A DNA stretch of 64,000 nucleotides from Azospirillaceae bacterium (GCA_031291675.1 JARLIO010000034.1:310001-374000), one strand, 5' to 3'; shown: positions 44,203 to 53,967, counted from the stretch's first letter. Notes: generated by a model not told the origin, from the sequence alone. A program made the numbers and translations.

Positions 44203-46812
44203 ATGACCACGACCGACACCGACGACCGCACCGCCATGCCTGTCACGGTGTCGCGCCTCACGGCCCTGGATCGTGGCACCGGCCGCGCGCCCCTGTGGCG
44301 GGCCCAGGCGATCATCGCGTTCGAGATGCTGTGGCCGGCGTTGGCCCCGACCATCGCGATCGGCGCCGGCTTTCTGGCGCTGGCCCTGTTCAACCTCCTG
44401 CCCGACCTGAATGGCTGGGTCCATCTGGCGGTTCTGATCGGGTTCGCCGCGGCCGGAACCGTCATGCTGGAGCGCGGGCTGCGGCGGTTCCGCTGGCCAG
44501 ACCGCGACGCGGCCCGGCGGCGCGTGGAACGCGACAGCGGTCTGCACCACCGGCCCTTGACGACGCTGCGCGACGGGCCCGGCGGTCCGTCGGACCGGCC
44601 GGCGGACCCGCTGACCGCCGCGCTGTGGCAGATCCATCAACGGCGGATCCGTGCCCAACTGGGCCGGTTTCACCTCAGCCCGCCCGCAACCGATATGCCC
44701 AGCCGGGATCCCTGGGCGCTGCGGCTGGTGCCTTTGCTGCTGCTGGTTCTCGCCGCAGCCGGAACCCGGGGCGACTGGATGCCCCGCCTGACCGCGGCGG
44801 TTTCACCGCATTTGACCGGCGGTGCGCCGGCACTGGCCATCACGCTCGACAGCTGGATCACGCCGCCCGACTATACCGGCCTGCCACCGGTGTTTCTCAA
44901 GGTCGGGCAAACCGACCGGATCCCGGTTGCCCAGGGCAGCACCATCACCGCCCGGCTCTCCGGCAGCGCGCGCAAACCGGACCTGAACGTCAACGACGCC
45001 ACGGTTCCGTTCACGCCGGTCGAGGCCAACAATTGGCAGATCACGCAAACCGTTCAGGCCGGCAACCAGATCGCTGTCACCGCGGGGCGCCGCATCGTCG
45101 GCGCCTGGCCGATCACCGTGATTGCCGACCAGCCACCGACCATCGCCTTTGCCATGCCGCCTCAGGCCACCGAGCGCGCCGTGCTCCGCCTGGATTACCA
45201 GGCCGGCGACGACTATGGCCTGACCACGGTCGCGGCCCGGATCAAGCTCGATCCCCAGGCCCCGGCGGACGCCACATTGCCGCCGGAGATCGCCAACGTC
45301 CCCCCGATCGCGTTCAACCTGTCGCTGCCAGGTCTGCATCCCAAACAAGCACGCGGCACCGCGTACCAGGATCTGACCAGCGAGGCCTGGGCCGGATTGC
45401 CTGTCATAATCCAGCTGATCGCCACCGACGGCGCCGGGCAAACCGGCGTCAGCGATGCCCTGCCGATGGTCCTGCCGGAACGCGCCTTTGTCAATCCGAC
45501 GGCCCGCGCGATCATCGCCGCGCGCAGGACCCTGATCCTCCAGGGAAACAGCCGCCGCAGCGAGGTCATCGACCGTCTGACCGATATTGCCGCCGAGCCC
45601 GATCGCTATGACAACGATATCGTCGTGTTCCTGGCCCTGCGCAGTGCCGCAAACCGGCTCGATCTTGACAGTTCCGACGCCGCGCTGGGCGAAGTCCGCC
45701 AGTTGCTATGGGAAACCGCACTGCGCCTCGAGGACGGCGGCACGACGCTGGCCTTGCGCGACCTGCGCCAGGCCGAGCAGCAATTGATGGACGCCTTGAA
45801 CCGCGACGCGTCCCCTGATGAGATCCGCGCCCTGATGAACGCGTTGCAGGCGGCGATGGACAAGGCCGTCGAGGCGATGCAGCAGCAAATGGCGCAGCAG
45901 GGCAGCCAGCCGGACCTGCCCGAAGACCCCAACGCCCAGGCCATCGACAGCACGGACCTGCAACATATGCTCGATCAGATGCGCCAGTTGGCGGAAACCG
46001 GGTCCCGCGACTCGGCACGCCAGATGCTGTCGCAACTGCAGCAGATGATGGAAAATCTGCGAACCGGCGGCACGTCCCCGATGTCGGGACAGGCCAGCCA
46101 GGCGGCGCAGTTGCTGCGGGATCTCCAGGCGCTCGGCCAACAACAGCAAAAACTGCTCGACCGCACCTTCCGCGACGCCGAAAAGCTGCTGAATAGCGAC
46201 GCCGATGCCGACACCGGCGGTCCGCGGGTCGCGATACCGGGACGCCAGGGTCGGCCCAACCCGCGCGCGGCAACACCAGAGCCGAACCCCGGGCCCGAAT
46301 CCGGCACCGCCGGGGCGATGTCCGGCGACGACGATCCGGTCAGCGCCGCCGAACAGCAGACGTTGCGACGCCAGTTGGGCGATATCATGCGGCGCATGGG
46401 CGAACTGGGCGGCGAGATTCCGCGCCCCTTTGGCCGTGCCGACCGGGCGATGCGCGACGCGGAACAGGCCTTGGATGGCGCCGCCCCCGACGAGGCGGTT
46501 CCGCCGGAAACCCAGGCGATCGACGCCTTGCAGCAGGGCCTGCAGGCCTTCGCACAGCAGATGCAGCAGCAGATGCAGGCCCAGGGTGCCGCCATGGGAC
46601 GGTTTCCCTGGCCCCCGAACCGCAACCGGGACCCGCTGGGGCGGCCTGCAGACGACCTCGGCGCCAACGACCGCGACAGCGTCCGCCTTCCCGCGGACAC
46701 CGATCTGCAACGCGCGCGGCAGATCCTTGATGAGCTGCGCCGCCGCGACAGCGAGTTCTCCCGCCCGCAACTCGAGCACAATTACATTGAAAGGTTGCTG
46801 CGTCGTTTCTGA
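44203..46812 (+). CDS. TIGR02302-family membrane protein with Gln-rich helical C-terminus
   Basis: The protein has 869 residues. Two N-terminal membrane helices (around IGAGFLALALFNLL and LAVLIGFAAAGTVML) and a third near residue 180 (LVPLLLLVLAAAG) are followed by a periplasmic Ig-like part (SWITPPDYTGLPPVFLK) and a long helical region. The C-terminal third is exceptionally rich in Gln and Met (EAMQQQMAQQGSQ, QALGQQQQKLLD, QQMQQQMQAQG). This is the DUF4175/TIGR02302 family, conserved next to lysA in alphaproteobacteria and of unknown function. ATG 44203 is 13 bp after lysA. Confidence 0.88.
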   Translation: MTTTDTDDRTAMPVTVSRLTALDRGTGRAPLWRAQAIIAFEMLWPALAPTIAIGAGFLALALFNLLPDLNGWVHLAVLIGFAAAGTVMLERGLRRFRWPDRDAARRRVERDSGLHHRPLTTLRDGPGGPSDRPADPLTAALWQIHQRRIRAQLGRFHLSPPATDMPSRDPWALRLVPLLLLVLAAAGTRGDWMPRLTAAVSPHLTGGAPALAITLDSWITPPDYTGLPPVFLKVGQTDRIPVAQGSTITARLSGSARKPDLNVNDATVPFTPVEANNWQITQTVQAGNQIAVTAGRRIVGAWPITVIADQPPTIAFAMPPQATERAVLRLDYQAGDDYGLTTVAARIKLDPQAPADATLPPEIANVPPIAFNLSLPGLHPKQARGTAYQDLTSEAWAGLPVIIQLIATDGAGQTGVSDALPMVLPERAFVNPTARAIIAARRTLILQGNSRRSEVIDRLTDIAAEPDRYDNDIVVFLALRSAANRLDLDSSDAALGEVRQLLWETALRLEDGGTTLALRDLRQAEQQLMDALNRDASPDEIRALMNALQAAMDKAVEAMQQQMAQQGSQPDLPEDPNAQAIDSTDLQHMLDQMRQLAETGSRDSARQMLSQLQQMMENLRTGGTSPMSGQASQAAQLLRDLQALGQQQQKLLDRTFRDAEKLLNSDADADTGGPRVAIPGRQGRPNPRAATPEPNPGPESGTAGAMSGDDDPVSAAEQQTLRRQLGDIMRRMGELGGEIPRPFGRADRAMRDAEQALDGAAPDEAVPPETQAIDALQQGLQAFAQQMQQQMQAQGAAMGRFPWPPNRNRDPLGRPADDLGANDRDSVRLPADTDLQRARQILDELRRRDSEFSRPQLEHNYIERLLRRF

Positions 46813-46979
46813 TTTCGGGGGCACCCGCGGGGTTCGAGCCCGCGGCACCGCGAGCGGTATCGACAAAGGTGATCGAACATGGGAGCTTGCGCGACCGAAA
46901 CGACGCCGCGCGGGACTCCGCCTGCGGCGCTCATCATCGAGCGGACTTGTCACTCTCCGCAGCAGGGATCCGGGAGAAA

Positions 46980-48206
46980 ATGGATCAGGAAAGACACCCT
47001 TCCTTCCTTGGGGCGCACAAGGATTTTTATGTCACGCTGCTGATCGTATCGCGGGTGTTCTTTTCATTTGTTTGCTATTTTATCATCGGTATTTCATTCG
47101 CGATCCTGCCGACCTATGTCCACGTTCAGCTCGGCTACAGTTACACAGTATCGGGGCTGGTGATCAGCATTCAATATTTTGCGACTCTGGCGAGCCGAGC
47201 GGCAACCGGACGCCAGGCTGATCGTTTCGGGGCCAAGAAGACCGTGCTGATCGGGCTGGCCGGCTGCACCGTCAGCGGCCTGTTGCTGCTCCCCGCGACC
47301 CTGCCGCTCGGGGCTTGGTGGAACCTGCTGCCTTTGGCGGCAAGCCGGCTGATGCTGGGTTTTTCTGAAAGCTACACGGCAACCGGGGCGACGCTCTGGG
47401 GCATGGGGCGGGTCGGCTTTCACCGCACCGCCCGGGTGATTTCATGGAACGGCGTCGCCACCTGGGGCGCCCTGGCCGCCGGGGCCCCGACCGGGGTGAT
47501 GCTGGATCAGACCGGCGGCTTCACCGCCGTCTCCTGGTTCATCACGGGGTTCAGCGCGCTGGGTTTTCTGTTGGCGCTGCTGCCGAAACCATCACCCATC
47601 GTCAAAGGCCGCCCGCAGCCGATGCGGACCGTGGTGTGGCGTGTGTTTCCCCACGGCATGGGGCTGGCGTTGGCCGGGGTCGGCACCGCGATGATCATGT
47701 CGTTCATCACCTTGTTTTTTGGTGAGCATGGCTGGCCCAACGCGGCCCTGGATCTGACGGTGTTCGGCATCTGCTTCGTCGGGATCCGCCTGTTGTTCGC
47801 CCGGCAGATCGACCGGCGCGGCGGCCTGCTCGTGGCCCTGATCTCGCTGGCGATCGAAACGCTCGGGCTGACGGTTCTCGGACTGGCCGGGACACCGATC
47901 CTGGCGATGGTCGGCACCGGGCTGGCCGGCTGCGGCTTTTCGCTGATCTTTCCGGCGTTGGGCGTCGTTGCGGTTAACCGCGCCGGGGCGGCCAACCAGG
48001 GACCGGCGCTCGGGATCTATACCGTATTCGCCGATGTTTCCCTGGGCGTTGCCGGACCGGTGGGCGGCCGGCTGATCGCCCGTTATGACTATCCTGCCGC
48101 CTTCCTGTTCGGCGCGACCGCAGCCGCCGTGGCATTCCTGCTGACATTCTGGCTGTGGCACGCGGCGCGCCATGAGTCCCACCCGGTCGCCGCCCGGCCG
48201 TCATAG
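46980..48206 (+). CDS. MFS transporter (YfcJ/YhhS-like)
   Basis: The protein has 408 residues and 12 predicted membrane helices. The MFS loop 2-3 motif is AATGRQADRFGAKKTVLIG. Helix 1 starts VTLLIVSRVFFSFVCYFIIG, and ARVISWNGVATWGALAAGAPTG in helix 5 fits the YhhS/YfcJ group of putative sugar-efflux or arabinose-type exporters. Substrate unknown. ATG 46980 has GGGAGAAA just upstream. The stop overlaps the convergent dinB stop by six bases. A 7-bp GC hairpin at 46825-46845 lies in the preceding gap. Confidence 0.85.
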   Translation: MDQERHPSFLGAHKDFYVTLLIVSRVFFSFVCYFIIGISFAILPTYVHVQLGYSYTVSGLVISIQYFATLASRAATGRQADRFGAKKTVLIGLAGCTVSGLLLLPATLPLGAWWNLLPLAASRLMLGFSESYTATGATLWGMGRVGFHRTARVISWNGVATWGALAAGAPTGVMLDQTGGFTAVSWFITGFSALGFLLALLPKPSPIVKGRPQPMRTVVWRVFPHGMGLALAGVGTAMIMSFITLFFGEHGWPNAALDLTVFGICFVGIRLLFARQIDRRGGLLVALISLAIETLGLTVLGLAGTPILAMVGTGLAGCGFSLIFPALGVVAVNRAGAANQGPALGIYTVFADVSLGVAGPVGGRLIARYDYPAAFLFGATAAAVAFLLTFWLWHAARHESHPVAARPS

Positions 48207-49301
48207 CGCCAGATCGAGCTGGCGCTGAGACTCCGGCGCCTCATCGCCCAGCGAGGAAACCGTCAGCCCCAGAAGACGGACACCCTTGGCGAGCGGAAGT
48301 ACCGAATCGAGCAGAGCAAGGCCAACCTGCGCAAGCTCGTCCCGGGTCGCGACCGGTGCGGTGCCGGTGCGGCTGCGCGTGACCTGGTGAAAATCGGCAT
48401 ATTTGACCTTCAGGGTCACCGTGCGCCCGCGCAGGGCCGAACCGGCGCAACAGGACCAGACCTTTTCGATGATCGGTTGCAGGGCCGCGCGCATATCCGC
48501 GGCACTGAACAGATCGGCAAGGAACGTGTTCTCGGCACCGATTGACTTGCGGATCCGGTCGGCCTGAACCGGGCGGTCGTCGATGGCGCGCGCCACACCG
48601 TAATAATAGCGGCCGGCCTTGCCGAAATGATGTTCCAGGAAGAGCAGCGACCGCGCCCGGAGATCGAGCCCGGTGTCGATCCCCAGCCCGTTCATCTTTG
48701 CGGCCGTCGCCGGGCCGATGCCATGAAATTTCCGGATCGGCAACGTTGCGACGAAGGCTGGCCCCAGCCGCGGCGGGATCACAAAGCAACCGTCGGGCTT
48801 GCGGTAGTCGGAGGCCAGCTTGGCCAGGAACTTGTTGTAGGAGACGCCGGCCGAGGCGGTCAGGCCGGTGCTCGCCCGGATCTTGGCGCGGATCGCCTCG
48901 GCGATCGCGGTGGCCGACGCGCTCCCCGACAAATTCCCGGTGACGTCGAGATAGGCCTCGTCCAGCGACAACGGCTCGATGACCGGGGTGAAACGGGCGA
49001 AAATGGCACGCAACTGGAGCGAGATCGCCTTGTAGACCTCGAAGCGCGGCTTGACGAAGATCAGGTCGGGGCATTTGCGCTTTGCCGTGACCGAGGGCAT
49101 CGCCGAATGAACACCGAATTTGCGCGCCTCATAGCTGGCGGTCGCGACAACCCCGCGTTCGCGCGATCCGCCCACCGCGATCGGCCGACCTTGGAGTTCA
49201 GGGTGATCGCGCTGCTCGACCGCGGCGTAGAACGCATCCATGTCGATATGAATGATCTTGCGGGGCGGCGCGGCAACCGCCATCGGGTCCTGCTGCGGCA
49301 T
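48201..49301 (-). CDS. dinB: DNA polymerase IV (Y family)
   Basis: The protein has 366 residues. Palm motifs: IIHIDMDAFYAAVEQRDHPEL (catalytic Asp), ASYEARKFGVHSAMP, and PLSLDEAYLDVT (second acidic pair), then SAGVSYNKFLAKLASDYRKPDG, the helix-hairpin-helix (IRKFHGIGPATAAKMNGLGI) and the little finger. The C-terminus QLDLAL looks like a beta-clamp-binding peptide. It performs error-prone bypass of lesions. ATG 49301 or 49283 (AGGA four bases upstream) are both possible. I see no SOS box with certainty. Confidence 0.94.
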   Translation of the reverse strand: MPQQDPMAVAAPPRKIIHIDMDAFYAAVEQRDHPELQGRPIAVGGSRERGVVATASYEARKFGVHSAMPSVTAKRKCPDLIFVKPRFEVYKAISLQLRAIFARFTPVIEPLSLDEAYLDVTGNLSGSASATAIAEAIRAKIRASTGLTASAGVSYNKFLAKLASDYRKPDGCFVIPPRLGPAFVATLPIRKFHGIGPATAAKMNGLGIDTGLDLRARSLLFLEHHFGKAGRYYYGVARAIDDRPVQADRIRKSIGAENTFLADLFSAADMRAALQPIIEKVWSCCAGSALRGRTVTLKVKYADFHQVTRSRTGTAPVATRDELAQVGLALLDSVLPLAKGVRLLGLTVSSLGDEAPESQRQLDLAL

Positions 49302-49575
49302 CGGGACACGACCAGCCTTCTTGCCTTTCGAGACCGGGCGCGGATCAGCGGCCCGGTCACCGGGCCCCGCCACTTCCGGAACGGAAAGAGAACATAGCAC
49401 CGGACCCGGACGATGAAAAGCCCATCGGCGGGCGGCCGGTCCCGGGCGGGAGTTTCGATCCGCCCCCAGCTCGATCGCAGAGCCGACAAACACCCGGTTG
49501 CCGCGGGCTGGCAAGCCGTCTACCGTCGACCGCCACGCCCCAAGGCGGCGCCTTCGCAACGGAAACGGTATCTTC

Positions 49576-50496
49576 GTGCAACGTCTGTTGGCTTCCCCCC
49601 ACTTGGTCCTGTTGCTGGCGCAATTGTTCTGGGCCGGTAACGCCATTGCCGGGCGCGCCGCCGTCGGCCATCTGCCCCCGATCGCCCTGGCCTTCTGGCG
49701 CTGGGCCCTGGCCCTGGTCATTCTCCTGCCCTTCGCCCTGCCAACGGCGATCCACCAGGGCGCCGCAATCCGACGGCAATGGAAGTTCCTGGTCGCGTTG
49801 GCCGCGGCCAGCGTTGCAACCTATAATACCTTCCTCTATCTCGCTTTGACGACGAGCACGGCGGTCAATACGACACTGGTTTCAGCAACCATCCCTGTCG
49901 CGATCGCCGCCTTGTCGTGGCTCTGGCTCGGGCAACGGCTCGATCGGCGTCAGAGCGGCGGATTGCTGCTGTCACTGGCAGGCGTCGTTCTGGTGATCGC
50001 CCGGGGCGATCCCGCCGCGCTGGCGGCGCTGCGGTTTCACCAGGGTGACCTCTGGGCCCTGGCCGCGGTCGCCAGTTGGGCCGTCTATTCGGTGATGTTG
50101 CGCCGTCACCCCTGTTCCCTGGACCCGGCAACCCTGCTGCTGATGCAGGTCAGTTTGGGTCTGTTGTGGATGCTGCCGCCCTATCTGCTCGAATGGCGGC
50201 ACAGTGGCGGTTTCACCCTCGACCTCACGACCGCCAGCCTGATCACCTATGTCGCGACCTTCCCGTCGCTGCTGGCCTATGCTTTCTGGAATCGTGGCGT
50301 CACCCGGTTGGGGCCACAGATTGCCGGCCTCTACACCAATTTGATCCCGGTGTTCACCGCGCTCCTCGCGACCCTGTTGCTGCATGAGCAGATTCAATGG
50401 TTTCATGCCGCTGGACTGGTTCTGATCGTCGGCGGCATCTGGACGGTCACCCGCCCACCGCAGCCGCGTCAGCTCCGTGCCGGCGCGCGCCCCTGA
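49576..50496 (+). CDS. DMT-family (EamA) exporter
   Basis: The protein has 306 residues and ten membrane helices in two EamA repeats: LLLAQLFWAGNAIAGRAAVGHLPP at the start of the first and WALAAVASWAVYSVMLRRHP for the second, ending TPVFTALLATLLLHEQI-like (here NLIPVFTALLATLLLHE). It probably exports an amino acid, base or drug. GTG 49576 is chosen from helix placement. The AraC regulator starts 22 bp downstream and DUF2000 follows; all three run the same way. Confidence 0.9.
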   Translation: MQRLLASPHLVLLLAQLFWAGNAIAGRAAVGHLPPIALAFWRWALALVILLPFALPTAIHQGAAIRRQWKFLVALAAASVATYNTFLYLALTTSTAVNTTLVSATIPVAIAALSWLWLGQRLDRRQSGGLLLSLAGVVLVIARGDPAALAALRFHQGDLWALAAVASWAVYSVMLRRHPCSLDPATLLLMQVSLGLLWMLPPYLLEWRHSGGFTLDLTTASLITYVATFPSLLAYAFWNRGVTRLGPQIAGLYTNLIPVFTALLATLLLHEQIQWFHAAGLVLIVGGIWTVTRPPQPRQLRAGARP

Positions 50497-50518
50497 TGAT
50501 GGCTGTTGCGATCCCGTG

Positions 50519-51361
50519 ATGGCCTCCGGTCAGCATATCCGCCTGGTTCACGACGGCGTCCGCGGCGTCGAGGCGATTTACGCCCGCTTCGCGGCCCATG
50601 CCTATGACGTGCATCGGCACGACGACTGGCTGGTCGGCGTCACCGAGAGCGGCGTCCAGGATTTCCTGTGCCGCGGTGTGCGCCATCGCAGCACGCCCGG
50701 CCGGGTCATTCTGATCGAACCGCAAGAGGCACACGACGGCCAGGCCGGTTCGGCTGAAGGGTTTTCCTATCACATGCTCTATCTGCCGCGTCCCTGGCTG
50801 CGGGCGACGCTGGCCGATAGCCCTGAGGGCGATGGCGGTTTTTCCGCGACCCTGTCCGACGATCCCCGCCTCGGCATCGCGATCCGCCGGGCCTGCGCCA
50901 TCCTGGCAGAGCCGGATCCCGATTTGCTGCGGACGGCGGCCCTCGACCGGGTCATGGACCTGCTGCGCCCCCATCTCGGCCGCCCGCCGCGGCCGCGAAC
51001 CGGGGGACGCGACATCCGCGTCGCCCGGCGCGCCCGCGCGCTGCTGCATGACGCCATGACCGATGATATCGGCGCCGACGCCCTGGCCGATGCCGCCGGG
51101 GCGGGCGACCGGTTTCACCTCGCCCGCGCCTTCCGGGCGGCCTACGGCACGGCCCCGCATGCCTATCTGGTCCAGATCCGCCTGTTGGCGGCGCGTCAAA
51201 AGCTGGCCCAGGGTGAAAACCCGGCCGCGGTTGCGGCATCCTGTGGCTTCGCAGACCAGAGCCATCTCGGCCGTTGGTTTCGCCGGGCCTATGGCATCAC
51301 CCCGGCCGCCTATCGCGCTTGTTGCACGGGCGTTCCAGACGGGGTGCGGCACGCCCGGTAA
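50519..51361 (+). CDS. AraC-family transcriptional regulator
   Basis: The protein has 280 residues. The N-terminal cupin ligand-binding part starts IYARFAAHAYDVHRHDDWLVGVTESG and has RVILIEPQEAHDGQAG. The C-terminal double helix-turn-helix includes FHLARAFRAAYGTAPHAYLVQIRLLAARQKL and AASCGFADQSHLGRWFRRAYGITPAAYR. ATG 50519 is used; GTG 50477 would overlap the exporter. It probably controls the flanking exporter and DUF2000 gene. The effector is unknown. Confidence 0.9.
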   Translation: MASGQHIRLVHDGVRGVEAIYARFAAHAYDVHRHDDWLVGVTESGVQDFLCRGVRHRSTPGRVILIEPQEAHDGQAGSAEGFSYHMLYLPRPWLRATLADSPEGDGGFSATLSDDPRLGIAIRRACAILAEPDPDLLRTAALDRVMDLLRPHLGRPPRPRTGGRDIRVARRARALLHDAMTDDIGADALADAAGAGDRFHLARAFRAAYGTAPHAYLVQIRLLAARQKLAQGENPAAVAASCGFADQSHLGRWFRRAYGITPAAYRACCTGVPDGVRHAR

Positions 51362-51398
51362 GATCACGACCTTGCGAAACCGGCAACGGCAGGGGTCC

Positions 51399-51809
51399 AT
51401 GATCTTCGATACCAAAGTCGCAATTCTGGTCCTGGAGGACCTTCTGATGTGGCAGAAACTCAATGTAACGGCCTTCCTGGCGACCGGAATCGCCGCGGCC
51501 GCCCCGGAAGCCCTGGGCGAACCCTATATCGATGCGACCGGGCGGTGCTTTGCGCGGCTGTTGGGCCAACCGATTCTGGTGTTCGCCGCGTCCGCGCCGG
51601 TGCTGTTGCGTGCCCACCGCGCCGGGATCGAGCGCGGGTTGATCCATGCCGCCTATGTCCGGGCGATGTTCTCAACCGGCCATGACGCCGCCAACCGGGC
51701 GGTCTTCCAGGCCGAGCCGGCCGATCAACCGGACCTGGTCGGCCTCGCGCTGCGCGGCCCCCGCAAGGACATCGACAAAGCAACAAAAGGGGCGGCGCTC
51801 CACCCGTAA
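51399..51809 (+). CDS. DUF2000-domain protein
   Basis: The protein has 136 residues. It starts MIFDTKVAILVLEDLLMWQKLNVTAF and includes PILVFAASAPVLLRAHRAGIERG and VYTRAMFSTGHD-like VRAMFSTGHDAANR, matching DUF2000 (PF09391, peptidyl-tRNA hydrolase-like fold). Function unknown. ATG 51399 has AGGGG close upstream. It follows an AraC regulator 37 bp upstream, an arrangement I recall as recurrent (exporter, AraC, DUF2000). Confidence 0.8.
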   Translation: MIFDTKVAILVLEDLLMWQKLNVTAFLATGIAAAAPEALGEPYIDATGRCFARLLGQPILVFAASAPVLLRAHRAGIERGLIHAAYVRAMFSTGHDAANRAVFQAEPADQPDLVGLALRGPRKDIDKATKGAALHP

Positions 51810-51850
51810 ACCGCAACCCCATCGACAGAGATCGCCCGGGTTCCCCACGC

Positions 51851-52795
51851 TCACAGTTGATCAGCGGCCTCGTACAAACATTCTCGCAGCCAGAGATGGC
51901 CCTGATCCTCCTGGCTGCGGCGATGCCAGATCGCAAACAGTTGTGATTGCGGCAGCGCCAAAGGCGGCGCGACAAGATCAAGCTCCCCGGCGAAACGCGC
52001 CAGGAAACGGCTCGGCAGCGTGCAGACGCAGTCGCTCTGGGCCACGATGATCGGTGCCAACGCATAATTCTGAACCGAAACCGCGACCCGGCGGGTCTGG
52101 CCCAGCGCGGTCAGCGCTTCGTCGACCAGACCGGAGAAAGCACCGCCGTCGGCGGAGACCAACACATGCTCCAGGGCGCAAAAAGCGTCGAGATCCAACG
52201 CCCCCGTGCCCCGCGGATGGCCCTTGCGCTGGGCCATCAGGAAAGCGTCGGTCAATAGCGGGCGGCGCATCAGATCACCACTCGCATTCTTCGTCGCGGC
52301 GATCACCAGATCAACGCTGCCCCGCTCCAATTGCTCGGTGATGTCCGATGTCGGGTGGACAAAGGCCAGGCGAGCTCCCGGCGCCGTCCCCATGACCCGC
52401 GCCGTCACGCCCGCGGCCAGGATTGTCGCCGGGTTTTCGGGAATCGCAACCACGAAGGTACGACGGGTCCGGGCCGGATCAAACATCGCCGGACCCTCGA
52501 TCATGCGGCGCAACGCCGCCAGCGTATCGGCCAGTTCCCTTTGCAGGCCCGCCGCCCGGGGCGTTGGTACAACCCCCCGTCCGCTGGTTGCGGGAACGAA
52601 CAACGGGTCGGCGAAGACATGGCGCAGACGGTTGAGACGGGCCGACAGGGCTGGCTGGCTGATGCCCAGCCTGATGGCGGCGTGGGTGACATTGCCCGCG
52701 GCCAACAGGGCTTCCAGCGCCAGCAACAGACCCAGATCGATCTCACCCAGGTCAATCGCGCCACGGGCCGAACCCGGCGGCAGTGATGTCATCAT
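51851..52795 (-). CDS. LysR-family regulator
   Basis: The protein has 314 residues. The winged helix (LGLLLALEALLAAGNVTHAA, then LGISQPALSARLNRLRHVFADPLFV) is canonical, and the periplasmic-binding-like effector domain follows. It is divergent from the micro-ORF/MBL/hydrolase group, 154 bp apart, which is standard LTTR geometry, so these are its probable targets. Start ATG 52795 or 52792, with AAAGGG upstream. Confidence 0.92.
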   Translation of the reverse strand: MMTSLPPGSARGAIDLGEIDLGLLLALEALLAAGNVTHAAIRLGISQPALSARLNRLRHVFADPLFVPATSGRGVVPTPRAAGLQRELADTLAALRRMIEGPAMFDPARTRRTFVVAIPENPATILAAGVTARVMGTAPGARLAFVHPTSDITEQLERGSVDLVIAATKNASGDLMRRPLLTDAFLMAQRKGHPRGTGALDLDAFCALEHVLVSADGGAFSGLVDEALTALGQTRRVAVSVQNYALAPIIVAQSDCVCTLPSRFLARFAGELDLVAPPLALPQSQLFAIWHRRSQEDQGHLWLRECLYEAADQL

Positions 52796-52949
52796 CAGCC
52801 CTTTTCGCGATTGCCCCGCGAGCCTGGTCCCGCGCGTCGGCATCCGTCGCCTGGATAAGACCTATCCAACCGCCGGGGCTCCTGACGAACCGATCTCCGA
52901 CGTAAGTAACAGTCACAACCGAAACACGGGATCGTCGAGGAGAGACACC

Positions 52950-53021
52950 ATGTTCCCCAAACCTATCATGACCGCCGCGCAGCCGGCGCAAAACATAGAC
53001 CGGCACCGGGCGACACGATGA
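52950..53021 (+). CDS. 23-residue micro-ORF translationally coupled to the MBL gene
   Basis: The ATG at 52950 has a GAGGAGAG ribosome site nine to ten bases upstream. The peptide begins MFPKPIMTAAQPAQNID and is polar and basic at the end. Its TGA overlaps the ATG of the metallo-beta-lactamase gene (ATGA), which itself has no ribosome site. The micro-ORF is therefore likely to be the ribosome-loading point for the operon, and may be a leader peptide. Confidence 0.6.
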   Translation: MFPKPIMTAAQPAQNIDRHRATR

Positions 53022-53944
53022 CCACGCCGACGCCGACCTACCGCATCGGTGACGTCACCGTCACCCGGATCCACGAATTCCCGATCACGGGCAAGAATCC
53101 CAACAACCTCTACCCCGGCGCTGGAATCGAGGCCTTGCAGCGCCACCGGAACGCGTTTGGTCACGGGTCCGTGGACCCGGCCGACGGAAGCCTGATTCAG
53201 AGCGTCCATAGCTGGCTGGTGCGGACCCGTCATCATACCATCCTGATCGATACCGCAACGGGCAATGGCAAGAGCCGCCCCTTCGCCCCGATGCTCGATC
53301 ACCGCAACGACCCCTATCTCGACCGTCTGGCGGCTGCCGGGGTGCAGCCGGAAGATGTCGACTATGTCCTGCTCACCCATCTGCACGCCGATCATGTCGG
53401 TTGGAACACCCGTCGTGACGGCGATCGCTGGGTACCGACCTTTACCAACGCCCGCTATCTTTTTTCGGCGACGGAGCAAAGCGACAACGAGTCACAGCGA
53501 ATCGACCCGGTCGCCCCGGCGTCGAACACGGCGCTGGGTTCGAGGGAGCGAACACCCTATCCCGGCGTTTTTGACGACAGCGTGCTACCGGTGATCGAGG
53601 CCGGGCTGGCGATGACGGTCCCGGTTGACGGCAGCGAAGTCCTCGACGGGTTATCCTTCCTGCCCACACCCGGCCACAGTATCGACCACGCCTCGATCCG
53701 CCTGCGCTCCCGCGGCGAGGAAGCGCTGTTTGCCGGTGACGTGATGCATCACCCGCTTCAGGTTTACGAACCGGCGCTCAATTCGTGCTTCTGCGAGTTC
53801 CTGGACGCGGCACAGCGTTCACGCCTCTGGGCCCTGGAATATGCCGCAGCACACAACACAACCTTCTTCAGCAGCCATTTTGGCGAAACCTCGGCCGGCC
53901 GCGTCACGCGCAAGGGTGACCGGTTCAACTGGCACTTCGTCTGA
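53018..53944 (+). CDS. MBL-fold metallohydrolase
   Basis: The protein has 308 residues. The metal motif is LLTHLHADHVGWNT (HxHxDH), with further ligands in PTPGHSIDHAS, FAGDVMHHP and SSHFGE. The layout resembles quorum-quenching lactonases and related lactone or ester hydrolases of the MBL superfamily. The N-terminus is MTTPTPTYRIGDVTVTRIHE. It is followed after 23 bp by an alpha/beta-hydrolase and preceded by a coupled micro-ORF; a LysR regulator is divergent. Exact substrate unknown. Confidence 0.88.
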   Translation: MTTPTPTYRIGDVTVTRIHEFPITGKNPNNLYPGAGIEALQRHRNAFGHGSVDPADGSLIQSVHSWLVRTRHHTILIDTATGNGKSRPFAPMLDHRNDPYLDRLAAAGVQPEDVDYVLLTHLHADHVGWNTRRDGDRWVPTFTNARYLFSATEQSDNESQRIDPVAPASNTALGSRERTPYPGVFDDSVLPVIEAGLAMTVPVDGSEVLDGLSFLPTPGHSIDHASIRLRSRGEEALFAGDVMHHPLQVYEPALNSCFCEFLDAAQRSRLWALEYAAAHNTTFFSSHFGETSAGRVTRKGDRFNWHFV

Positions 53945-53967
53945 CGTCAATCCTGGGAGCCCCCTTC

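Noticed and set aside
46825-46845. GGTTCGAGCCC inside a GC stem resembles a tRNA T-arm
   Set aside because: No matching acceptor, D or anticodon arms lie 60-75 bases upstream, which is the end of the TIGR02302 coding region.
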